A DNA stretch of 16,171 nucleotides, taken from the NCBI GenBank assembly GCA_000403945.1, contig APFI01000352.1:1-16171 (forward strand), written 5' to 3'. The notes beneath the pieces are model-generated. The model ran no database searches, was not told the origin of the DNA, and saw nothing but the letters and a program-made list of their open reading frames with translations. The position numbers and the translations under genes are program-made. Shown in pieces: positions 8,402 through 15,898 of this stretch. The DNA is from Desulfovibrio sp. Dsv1 (lineage in GTDB: Bacteria; Desulfobacterota; Desulfovibrionia; Desulfovibrionales; Desulfovibrionaceae). The first letter of the stretch is position 1. The number at the start of each line of letters is the position of its first letter.

Positions 8402-8430
8402 TGGACGGGGGAGATTCTTTTGTCTATACT
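8402..8430 (+). promoter_or_regulatory. Likely sigma-70 promoter of the pseudo-receiver/TPR gene
   Basis: TGGACG (8402-8407) and TATACT (8425-8430) have a 17-base spacer and lie about 38 bases before the start at 8468. The -10 is close to consensus, the -35 modest. The -35 overlaps a small GTCCA/TGGAC hairpin (8392-8406). Confidence 0.5.
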
Positions 8431-8467
8431 GAATAAGCGCAATGTATTTTGGTGAAATGGAGGCTTC

Positions 8468-9919
8468 ATGGTGGATGACAGCGCGAAAAGCGGCCTTGCG
8501 AAGCGTATTCAGGTCAGACAGATCAAACAGACCATGGAAAAGACCGTGGCCGAGAGCAAAAATCAGGACAAGTCCTATGGCGAGGCCGTCACTGAGTACC
8601 TGCGTGATAACGGCCAGATCATCTGCATTTCCGACGACAACGCCTTTCTAGATCTGCTGCGCGAGGTCGTCTGCACGCGGCTGAAAATGCCCACGGGCTG
8701 CCTGACCATCAGCAGTAACGCCGACATGCTGCTGCATACCGTGCGCCAGATGATCTCCACCAAGAATGCGCCCCTGCTGCTCATCGAACAAACTCTCAGA
8801 AGCCGGGACATGACCTACCTGCTCCGTCAGCTCAAAAACGGCTTCCCGGAGCTGTGGACCATCATCGTCACCCACGAAACCAATAAACAGCGTTTCGTCC
8901 TCCTGCACGAGAGCGGCGGGGACAACTGCATCGTCAAACCCATCGGTGTGCAGGCCCTGCTGGAAAAAATCGCCCTGACCATCAAGCCCCACGGCAAACT
9001 GGGCCGGATGTTGGAATGGGCGCGCACCCTCATGGCCCAGGGTGAGCATCTGCGCGCCCTGCAGGTCTGCAAGCAGGCGCTGGATCTCAAGGCCAATTCA
9101 GCGGCGGCCCTGCTGCTCATCGGCGATATTTTCCGCGCCATGCAGCAATACGACAAGGCCTGCGAAGCCTATGAAAACGCCAGCCGCACCTCTTCCATGT
9201 ACCTCGAACCCCTGCGCAAGCTGGCGGAAGTTTACGCGGACACCGGCAATACGGCCAAACGGTTGGCATGCTTGGAGCGGCTGGACGCACTCTCGCCCCT
9301 GAACGTGGAGCGCAAGCTGACCATCGGTGAACTTTACCTCCAGCTGAACCGCCCGGAAAACGCCAGGAAAATTTTTGACCAGGCCATGATTCTTTCGAAC
9401 CGTGAAGCCACGGAATACGTCTCGGGCGTGGCCTTCCGGGTGGCTGACGTCTACATGGACAAGGATCCGCAGACCGCCGCCTCCTTTTTGCAACGCGGCT
9501 TGGAGGCCAAGAAGGGCTTCTGGGGTCCGGAGGACCTGCTCACCTTCAACCGCGTGGGCATTCTGCTGCGCCGCGCCGGCAAATGGCGCGAAGCCGCCGA
9601 GGAATATCTCAAGGCCCTTAAGGTGGCCCCCAACGACGAAAACCTGCACTATAACTTGGGCATGGCCTATCTGGAAGGCAAGGACTTCGAAGCCGCCCGT
9701 TCCTCCACGCTCAAGGCCTTGGCCCTCAATCCGGACCTGCCGCGCAAATCCTCTCTGGTCGCCAGCAATCTGGCCACGGTCTTCGTACAAACCGGCGACA
9801 ACATGCACGCGCTGCCGTTGCTGCGCATGGCTCTGGAGCAGGACCCGGACAACGGCACGGCCAGGGACATGCTGGCCCAGGTCGGCCAGACGGACCAGCC
9901 CAGCAGGGAAGAAAACTGA
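8468..9919 (+). CDS. Pseudo-receiver domain plus TPR-repeat protein
   Basis: A 483-residue cytoplasmic protein starting at ATG 8468 after GGAGG. Residues 1-45 are a charged, probably helical lead-in. Residues 50-172 read like a CheY-type receiver: an acidic pair D56-D57 after beta1 (IICISDDNAF), a beta3 LLLIEQ where E107 sits at the phospho-acceptor position, T135 in IIVTHE, and K157-P158 in NCIVKPI. The Asp-to-Glu change suggests no normal phosphorylation and perhaps a permanently active-like state. From about 180 to the end run roughly eight TPR-type repeats, for example around NLGMAYLEGKDFEAARSSTL. There is no DNA-binding or enzymatic output domain, so it probably works by protein-protein contact. 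It is a single-gene unit with its own promoter and terminator. Confidence 0.8.
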   Translation: MVDDSAKSGLAKRIQVRQIKQTMEKTVAESKNQDKSYGEAVTEYLRDNGQIICISDDNAFLDLLREVVCTRLKMPTGCLTISSNADMLLHTVRQMISTKNAPLLLIEQTLRSRDMTYLLRQLKNGFPELWTIIVTHETNKQRFVLLHESGGDNCIVKPIGVQALLEKIALTIKPHGKLGRMLEWARTLMAQGEHLRALQVCKQALDLKANSAAALLLIGDIFRAMQQYDKACEAYENASRTSSMYLEPLRKLAEVYADTGNTAKRLACLERLDALSPLNVERKLTIGELYLQLNRPENARKIFDQAMILSNREATEYVSGVAFRVADVYMDKDPQTAASFLQRGLEAKKGFWGPEDLLTFNRVGILLRRAGKWREAAEEYLKALKVAPNDENLHYNLGMAYLEGKDFEAARSSTLKALALNPDLPRKSSLVASNLATVFVQTGDNMHALPLLRMALEQDPDNGTARDMLAQVGQTDQPSREEN

Positions 9920-9942
9920 TTCCACAATTCGGGGCCGCCACA

Positions 9943-9960
9943 CCCCGCCCCTGAGCGGGG
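9943..9960 (+). terminator. First hairpin after the TPR gene
   Basis: CCCCGC (9943-9948) can pair with GCGGGG (9955-9960) across a six-base loop. There is no T-run behind it; it stands just ahead of the stronger terminator and may assist it. Confidence 0.35.
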
Positions 9961-9967
9961 CGTTCTG

Positions 9968-9998
9968 CACCGGCGTCGTCAGACGCCGGTGTTTTCTT
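9968..9998 (+). terminator. Rho-independent terminator of the TPR gene
   Basis: CACCGGCGTC (9968-9977), a four-base loop, then the perfect complement GACGCCGGTG (9982-9991), followed by TTTTCTT. A ten-pair GC-rich stem with a T tract, about 50 bases after the stop codon. Confidence 0.9.
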
Positions 9999-10081
9999 GC
10001 CCGCCACCCGGCGGCGCTGACAGAATACTTCACTGGTGCGTCTTCGTCATATGCGTTAAAAACACATGGGGGCATGACTAG

Positions 10082-10550
10082 CAGAGAACCGATAAAAAGG
10101 CTAAAAGCCAGCAGTCACCCCAAAACAGGTATTCTTTCCGTTCAAGAATTTCAGAAGCGAAAATTCGGCAAATTGTCAGGCTCCTTGCCGTTGATTTGGA
10201 CGCTTCGCAAACAGCGGTGGCAACCAGGTTGAATCGGAACACGATTAACCGCTACCTGGCGGCCATCAGGGAAAGGGTCGCCCGCTGCCGTGAGGCGGAA
10301 TCGCCGGCAAGTGGCGGGGTTGGGGTAGATGAAGGCTGTTTTGGGCCTCGCCGGGTCAAAGGCGCAAGGGGGCGCGGAGATCGTGGAAAAACCACTGTTT
10401 CTGGTCTGTTCGGGCGCAATGGGCGCGTATATGCCGAAATCGCGCGACTGCTCAGGGGCGACGCTTCAGGCGATTATTCGTGGCCGTGCAGAGCCCGAGA
10501 GCGTTCTCCATTCAGATGGCCGGCGTGGTTGCGATGGTCTGGAGACCACT
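10082..10550 (+). pseudogene. Degenerate IS1595-family transposase fragment
   Basis: Reading from 10082 gives SRISEAKIRQIVRLLAVDLD, then ASQTAVATRLNRNTINRYLA, the N-terminal HTH region typical of IS1595-family transposases. Next comes VDEGCFGPRRVKG (usual form VDESYFGxRRVRG, holding the first catalytic Asp), then GRVYAEI. Near 10440 the homology jumps frame (net two-base deletion or equivalent) and continues as RDCSGATLQAIIRG and PESVLHSDGRRGCDGL, which holds the second Asp. It stops abruptly near 10550, so the last third with the final catalytic residue is missing. No start codon remains in the first frame: a TAG lies at 10079-10081. The element is dead, and I see no terminal repeats. Plus strand, opposite to the restriction genes. 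Confidence 0.82.
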
Positions 10551-10666
10551 TGCCAATCGCTTAGATCAATATCCTGAGTGGATTGATTGACCAGCGTGAC
10601 AAGTTCTCCAAAAGGAAAATCTGGATGCCCAGTACTGATTGTTTCAATAATGACGCCACTATTCAT
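10549..10666 (-). pseudogene. Lamin-tail-domain-like protein, truncated by the IS remnant
   Basis: An ATG at 10666, 34 bases beyond the res stop and in the same direction, opens about 39 codons: MNSGVIIETISTG, then GELVTLVNQSTQDIDLSDWQ. This matches the opening strands of a lamin-tail (LTD) beta-sandwich, where a GxxVTLxNxSxxxxDLxxW core is typical, as in the C-terminal domain of YukJ/DUF2278 proteins. The frame then runs into sequence that is the reverse complement of the IS1595 remnant, so the domain is cut at about one third. AAGGA lies about 13 bases upstream of the start. It may have been the third gene of the restriction operon. Short, so the family call is tentative. Confidence 0.5.
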
Positions 10667-10700
10667 AGGCAGGAGTTCTTCCTTTTCTTCTCGATAGCTA

Positions 10701-13700
10701 TTACGGCTGCGTCACAATTTCCACAAGCCTTGAAAAACTCGTCACAACGTCATATTTCACTTTTTCCGGGCCAGCCTTCAAATTCAATGTTTCAAAGAAT
10801 TTTCTGGCGCAGTCGATTTTCTTTTCCTCAATCTTCCGAAGCTGCATGGTGGACATGGAGCCCTTGGTTTCCGCCACAAAGTAGATGTGCTTTACCGTGC
10901 CGGATTTGAAGGATATGGCCCAGTCCGGGTTGTAGTCGCCCACAGGTGTGGGGATAAAAAAACCGCGCGGGAGCTTGGCGTACACCACAACCCTGGCGCT
11001 GGCGTCCATTGCTTCCGCAAAATTGCGCTCAATGGTGGAATCCGTGGCGACATAGTCATAGATGTGTTTTTTGAGGCGCTCTTTGACGGCGGTCTTATCG
11101 ATTTTCTGCCGTTCCGCCGTGAAGATATCCGTATCATAGCGCTCGGCCAACTCGTCGTACCCAAGGCGCTCAATGATAATGGTCGCCTTCTGTTCGTTGA
11201 CAAGGCGGGCCGCTTCTGTGATGAAGTGTTCCGGATTTTGCCGGAATTTGGCAAACACAGGCGCGGCGATGCCGCCAAGGATGGCGGCTATGGTGGCACG
11301 GGTAAGCTGAGTCTGTTCCGCCAGCTTGCCGATCAGGTCATAGCGCACCCGGGAATGGGCGGAAGCTTGCAGCGTATCCGTTGTTGTTTCTTCCAAGTGG
11401 AAGGCGTCGCCCTGTTTGAGCTGATCCACGGTGATGTTTTGCAGTTGTGAACCGGATGCCACGGTGTATTGCAGCGGTGTGACCGTAAGTTCCTTGTCAA
11501 TGGTCGCAATGCAGTTGCGGATCAATTCCCCGGAATCGAAATGCACGCTGTAGACGGCCTTGTGGTTGATCTTCCCCCACAATTCCCTGAATTCTTTCTT
11601 CTGGAAATTGTCATTAAGCCGATTGGTCTCCTGGCGGCGCTCGTCTTCCGGCATGGGGAGCTGTGCGTCGCTGTATACGCTGTCAATCAGGGCAAAGACC
11701 TGCCCGGCATACGGGACAAGCTCCGACGGCAAAGCCGCACGGGCTTCCTGCTCCTTGGCCTCATGGTAGGCCGCCGTGATGGTATCATTGTCGTCCGTGT
11801 AATCGTTTTTAACCAGATAACGATATATCTGTTTGGCCATGGCGGGCGTAACCTGGATATCGCCTTCCGTAGCGCGCAGTATTTTGCCGATAAAGTAGGC
11901 TTCGTCGGCCTTGCGCGGGCGCGCGGACAGGGCGTCGCTGATTTCGCTTTGCAGCCCGGCCACAAAATCTTTGTAGCTTTCGTTGGCAATAACCGTCAGC
12001 ACGTTCACGTCATGTACTATGGAGGGATGGTCAATACGATCCCCGCTCTGGTTGACGCAAAGGCGCAGGCCGCGCCCGACTTCCTGACGACGGGAGATGG
12101 TGCTTTCGCTGTGTTTCAGCATGCACATGCCGAAGACGTTGGGATTATCCCAACCTTCGCGCAGGGCGGAGTGGGAAAAGATAAAACGCACCGGCCCGCC
12201 GCGTTCATCGGTGAGAGACAACAATTGTTCCTTGTTTTTCAAGATGAGATCGTAGGCGGTCACATCATCGGAAAGCCCCTTATCTTCGCCAGTCTTTTTT
12301 ATGTTGGCGGGTTCAACCAGCCGCTTGTTTTTGTCGATGGAGAAATACCCGTCGTGGACGCGGGCGGGCGTGAACTGTCGCCAATACTCTTTCAGCTTGG
12401 TCTCTTCAGACGTCAGCGCGGCAAGTTCCTCTTCAACAAGCTGGGCGTATTCTTCCTCAAAGACTCTGGCGTATTCGCCTTTTTCATCCGGCTGCGAGTA
12501 GTCGCGGTATTTGGCGACTTCATCTATAAAGAACAGGGAAAGAACCTTGATGCCTCTGGGATAAAGCGCTTTTTCCTTCTCCAGATGCGACTTGATGGTT
12601 TCGCGAATCTGGATGCGCCGCAAGGCCTCTTCCGCACCGTCGCCCATGGCTTCGCCAGCATGAATGGCCTGGCCGTTGGTGAACTCCACCGTGTTGGCGC
12701 GGGCGTCTATCTCGCTGATCACATAGCCCTTGTACTGGCGCAGTTCACCGGAACGCGTGAACAGATCATCGGTTTTGCCTATACGCATCAGCTTGCGGAC
12801 AATAGCGCCGCTTTTCCGGCGTATTTCCATTTCCAGCCGGGCCACCGGAGCCTTGCTGGATATTTCTATGGAATCCAGAAAGAGGTAGGGCGCTGTTCCG
12901 GCTATGCCTTTCACCGTAATACCGCGCACGGCGATTTTTTTGACCAACTTCTGATTGTAGGCGTCCACGGCGTCCAGACGGTGGATCTTGTTGCGGGGCA
13001 CCCGGTGGGTGGCGGAATAGCGCAGCAACATCAGCGGCCTGAATTTCTTCAGCGCGTCCAGGGTCTTGGGGCCTTCCATTTTTTGCGGCTCGTCCAGAAT
13101 GAGGATCGGACGGTTGGCGCTGATGACGTCTATGGGCCTGCGGCTCTGAAAATCGTCCAGCACGTCATAGATGCGGCGGTTGTCGGCGCCGGTGGCGTTG
13201 AAGGCCTGGATGTTGATGACCATGACGTTGATGCCGCTGTCGGACGAGAAGCTTTCCAGATCGTGCAGGCTTTTGGAATTGTAAATAAAAAAGCGGGCTT
13301 TTTTGCCGTAACTCTCCGCGAAGTGGTCAGCGGTGATTTGCAGGGATTTGTAGACACCTTCGCGTATGGCCACGCTGGGCACCATGACGATGTACTTACC
13401 CCAGCCGTATTGCTTGTGCAGTTCAAAAATGGTCTTGATATAGCAATAGGTTTTGCCGGTGCCGGTCTCCATCTCTATATCAAGGTTGCAGCGGCACCCG
13501 GCGCTTTCCTCCAGCTTGTCGGATACAAACAGGTTTTGCCTGCGCTGTACAGCCTGGATATTCTCCAGCAGCGTTTCTTCGGAGATGGCCAACTCCGCGT
13601 TACGCCAGCCGGGCAGTTCTTCATCTTGCCCCGAAGGAAATTTTGCCTGTTCAATTTTTGCGGGCTTGCGCTGCTTGCCGGGATCAATGCGATACGTCCA

Positions 13701-13820
13701 CCCTTGGGAGAGTGGCTGCCCGGCAAAGCAGTCCACCACCGACTGCACGGCCTCGGTCTGGAATGACTGAATTTTGAACTTGAGCCGCATGGGGGGCGAG
13801 TTTTTCTCTTGGCTGCTCAT
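10701..13820 (-). CDS. res: Type III restriction enzyme, Res subunit
   Basis: A 1039-residue protein, slightly longer than many Res subunits. It starts MSSQEKN..., with the usual family start (MRLKFKIQSFQTEAVQSVV) at residue 11, which could be an alternative start. Superfamily 2 helicase motifs are present: Walker A ETGTGKTYCYIK, DExH-like LDEPQKM, RYSATH, HSALREGWDNPNVFG and motif VI RRQEVGRGLRLCVNQSG. Near the C-terminus, GDYNPDWAI...YFVAETKGS gives the PD-(D/E)xK nuclease centre. With Mod it cleaves DNA about 25-27 bp from two head-to-head recognition sites, using ATP to move along DNA. The ATG overlaps the mod stop (ATGA), so translation is probably coupled. No frameshift or missing motif is seen, so the gene looks intact even though mod is split. 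Confidence 0.95.
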   Translation of the reverse strand: MSSQEKNSPPMRLKFKIQSFQTEAVQSVVDCFAGQPLSQGWTYRIDPGKQRKPAKIEQAKFPSGQDEELPGWRNAELAISEETLLENIQAVQRRQNLFVSDKLEESAGCRCNLDIEMETGTGKTYCYIKTIFELHKQYGWGKYIVMVPSVAIREGVYKSLQITADHFAESYGKKARFFIYNSKSLHDLESFSSDSGINVMVINIQAFNATGADNRRIYDVLDDFQSRRPIDVISANRPILILDEPQKMEGPKTLDALKKFRPLMLLRYSATHRVPRNKIHRLDAVDAYNQKLVKKIAVRGITVKGIAGTAPYLFLDSIEISSKAPVARLEMEIRRKSGAIVRKLMRIGKTDDLFTRSGELRQYKGYVISEIDARANTVEFTNGQAIHAGEAMGDGAEEALRRIQIRETIKSHLEKEKALYPRGIKVLSLFFIDEVAKYRDYSQPDEKGEYARVFEEEYAQLVEEELAALTSEETKLKEYWRQFTPARVHDGYFSIDKNKRLVEPANIKKTGEDKGLSDDVTAYDLILKNKEQLLSLTDERGGPVRFIFSHSALREGWDNPNVFGMCMLKHSESTISRRQEVGRGLRLCVNQSGDRIDHPSIVHDVNVLTVIANESYKDFVAGLQSEISDALSARPRKADEAYFIGKILRATEGDIQVTPAMAKQIYRYLVKNDYTDDNDTITAAYHEAKEQEARAALPSELVPYAGQVFALIDSVYSDAQLPMPEDERRQETNRLNDNFQKKEFRELWGKINHKAVYSVHFDSGELIRNCIATIDKELTVTPLQYTVASGSQLQNITVDQLKQGDAFHLEETTTDTLQASAHSRVRYDLIGKLAEQTQLTRATIAAILGGIAAPVFAKFRQNPEHFITEAARLVNEQKATIIIERLGYDELAERYDTDIFTAERQKIDKTAVKERLKKHIYDYVATDSTIERNFAEAMDASARVVVYAKLPRGFFIPTPVGDYNPDWAISFKSGTVKHIYFVAETKGSMSTMQLRKIEEKKIDCARKFFETLNLKAGPEKVKYDVVTSFSRLVEIVTQP

Positions 13821-15196
13821 ATGACTTTCACCTCGGTGTGTGGTGAAAGCTGCCTGAAAATCTGTTCGGCATTGATGTGGGCATCATCAGAGGCAAAGCC
13901 CGCGTCACGGAACACCGCGCGCAGGGGCGTGCGCTTGGCCAACTCCTGAATGAAGGCCTCGGTAATGCCGGAGTCGAAGCAGGCGGCCAGGGCGTTTTCA
14001 TCCACAAAAAAGACCTTCTTGCCCTGGATGTTTTCAGGCTTGATGGGCAGGTGCAGTTCCACACCCCAGTCAATGAGCACCTGATAGAGCAGGTCTTCCG
14101 GCCTTTCGCGCCGGTCGGCCCTGATGTTGTCGGCGAACAGGGAAAGATGCTGCTGGGCAAGTTGATCAGGCGTATAGTACACGTCTTCCATGCAGGAAGA
14201 ATCCATTTTGAGTACACGGAATCCCACATCCTTATTCCAACCCTGGTTGCATTCGCCTTCCAGAATCTTTTTGCCCGCCCGGCGAATGCGCTCCTTGCCT
14301 ATCTCGGCAATGGTTTTGTACCCGGCCTTGAAAGCCTCGGATTTCTCGTCGCAAGATTCCGGCAATTGCACCATGATGAACTGGCGATTGCCGCCGTCTT
14401 CGGCATTCAACTGCATGACCGCGTGGGCGGTGGTGGCGGAGCCAGAAAAGAAATCAAGCACAATATCATTCGATTCCGGAGGTGTAGAGGCTATCAGTGC
14501 TCTGATAAGAGTTGTTGGCTTTGGGTATGAAAAATAATTTTTCCCTTCAAAAATATTTTCGACTTCAATTCCGCCATCACTTTTGAATGAAAGAATTGAA
14601 CGCAAAAGAAAGTCATTCACTTCATCAAGGTATGTAATTGAGCTTGGTTGCTGTTTTTCGTCTGGCGCAAACCAAATTTTTCCACACCTGAAAGAACCGT
14701 CATGCAATTCTTCGACAAGTGTATAGTTACCATTCTTTCGTAATGATGCTTCATCGAATGTCTCTTGCTTCCAACGCCACCCACGATCTGGGATTTTAAC
14801 GGGCTGACCTGTTTTGGGGTGTGGGACTTCATATCTGGGGCCAAAAGTAGTGGCATTTGGCCAACTCATATTTATCTTTCCCCAAAGCCTGTATGACTTA
14901 TCTAGCGAATTATATAGCGTTATGCCACGATCGTATCCATTTTTTTTGTATAACTTTCTTATCTCTCCTTCCGCATCTTTTAAAGGAACGCTTTTTTTAT
15001 TCAGCGAAGATATTAATTCATAAATTTCATCTAGGCCATCCTTACGCATAAAGAATTCATGGCAAATACTACTATCTCTTACATAGACAAGAATAAAATC
15101 ATGAATATTCCCAATTCCTTTATCGTTTTTTGGTATTCTCTTGTTCCATGTAATACATTCAACAAAATTCTTCTCACCAAATACTTCATCACAGAT
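13817..15196 (-). CDS. mod: Type III DNA methyltransferase Mod, 3' part (target recognition and SAM-binding region)
   Basis: This is the downstream frame of the split mod gene, which as a whole covers 13817-15831. It is open from ATC at 15196-15194; the first ATG inside it is at 15049 (410 residues onward). It begins CDEVFGEKNFVECITWNKR, exactly what should follow NLKK in a beta-class type III methylase, and holds the target recognition region. It then shows VLDFFSGSATTAHA (197-210 counted from that ATG), the SAM-binding motif I, placed after DPPY as in beta-class enzymes. The stop overlaps the res start by ATGA. From about 14460 to 15440 the DNA is far richer in A/T than either side. Without the upstream part it lacks DPPY and cannot methylate. 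Confidence 0.88.
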   Translation of the reverse strand: MCDEVFGEKNFVECITWNKRIPKNDKGIGNIHDFILVYVRDSSICHEFFMRKDGLDEIYELISSLNKKSVPLKDAEGEIRKLYKKNGYDRGITLYNSLDKSYRLWGKINMSWPNATTFGPRYEVPHPKTGQPVKIPDRGWRWKQETFDEASLRKNGNYTLVEELHDGSFRCGKIWFAPDEKQQPSSITYLDEVNDFLLRSILSFKSDGGIEVENIFEGKNYFSYPKPTTLIRALIASTPPESNDIVLDFFSGSATTAHAVMQLNAEDGGNRQFIMVQLPESCDEKSEAFKAGYKTIAEIGKERIRRAGKKILEGECNQGWNKDVGFRVLKMDSSCMEDVYYTPDQLAQQHLSLFADNIRADRRERPEDLLYQVLIDWGVELHLPIKPENIQGKKVFFVDENALAACFDSGITEAFIQELAKRTPLRAVFRDAGFASDDAHINAEQIFRQLSPHTEVKVI

Positions 15197-15831
15197 TTTT
15201 TTAAATTAATAAATTCATCATTTGCAATAGAAATAAATATTACGCCTTCATTTTTTAATAAATTTCTTGCCACTCGCAAGCGGGAATACAACATTGTGAG
15301 CCAATCAGAATGAAATTTGCCATTTGCTTCAGTGTTTGCAATAAGTCTATTGCCATATTCATCATTTTGATTTGAACGCAATAAATATTCATTTGTACTT
15401 TCAGCAAAGTCGTCCTTATACAAGTAATCGTTCTGCCGATTATACGGCGGATCAATATAGATCATCTTCACCTTGCCCAGGTAGCTTTCCTGCAAAAGCT
15501 TCAGGGAGTCCAAGTTGTCACCTTCAATATAGAGGTTCCTTGTCGTGTCAAAATCCACGCTTTCTTCTTGGCAGGGGCGCAGGGTTTTGGCAATGGGCGC
15601 ATTGGCTGTGAGCAAAGCCTGCCGCTTGCCCGGCCAGTCCAGGCGGTAGCGTTCCTGCCCGCCTTCCACCAGCACGCTGGAAAGCTCCTGTCGCAGCAGG
15701 TCAAAATCCACCCGGAGTGTGACTTCATCGTTTTCGCCATGCGCTTCCGTCACGCAATGGGGAAAAAGCTCGCGAATTTTTGCGATGTTTTCCCGAGTCA
15801 TATCCGGAGAGTGCATTTTGAGTTTTTGCAT
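15079..15831 (-). CDS. mod: Type III DNA methyltransferase Mod, 5' part (catalytic DPPY region), frameshifted
   Basis: A good RBS (AGAGAGGA, 15836-15843) precedes ATG 15831. The protein carries the usual Mod N-terminus, NLYIEGDNLDSLKLL (99-113), and IDPPYNRQND (126-135), the catalytic motif IV of an N6-adenine methylase. Homology continues through EGVIFISIANDEFINLKK (to residue 212). There the frame breaks at an A7 run; the following 38 residues to the TAA at 15079 are out-of-frame noise. Shifting back by one base at the run restores one gene of about 671 codons. As read literally, the product is a 250-residue truncated Mod without recognition domain or SAM motif I. Upstream, minus-strand promoter candidates such as TAATAT near 15870 are weak. 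Confidence 0.88.
   Translation of the reverse strand: MQKLKMHSPDMTRENIAKIRELFPHCVTEAHGENDEVTLRVDFDLLRQELSSVLVEGGQERYRLDWPGKRQALLTANAPIAKTLRPCQEESVDFDTTRNLYIEGDNLDSLKLLQESYLGKVKMIYIDPPYNRQNDYLYKDDFAESTNEYLLRSNQNDEYGNRLIANTEANGKFHSDWLTMLYSRLRVARNLLKNEGVIFISIANDEFINLKKSVMKYLVRRILLNVLHGTREYQKTIKELGIFMILFLSM
15196..15202 (-). other. A7 homopolymer / slippery site in mod
   Basis: Seven T on the plus strand, read as A7 in mod. In the upstream frame it divides as (TT)A_AAA_AAA_TCT, a canonical X_XXY_YYZ slippery heptamer. A -1 slip makes the next codon ATC and joins the two halves of mod perfectly. One extra A (A8) would do the same. I see no obvious upstream Shine-Dalgarno-like stimulator or strong downstream hairpin. 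Confidence 0.85.
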
Positions 15832-15898
15832 ACGATCCTCTCTGTCCTTGATGCAAATTCTTAGCTGATATTATTATTCAGCAAGGAGAATCTCGTCA

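Noticed and set aside
8392..8406. GTCCA/TGGAC hairpin as a terminator of the Sel1 operon
   Set aside because: The stem has only five pairs and no immediate T-run; it overlaps the -35 of the next promoter.
10583..10909. Plus-strand open frame across the res end
   Set aside because: Antisense to the res C-terminus, where the nuclease motif is read on the other strand, and to the lamin-tail-like fragment; no family match.
11469..13766. Plus-strand open frame of 765 codons opposite res
   Set aside because: Antisense to the intact, motif-complete res gene; no domain or RBS of its own.
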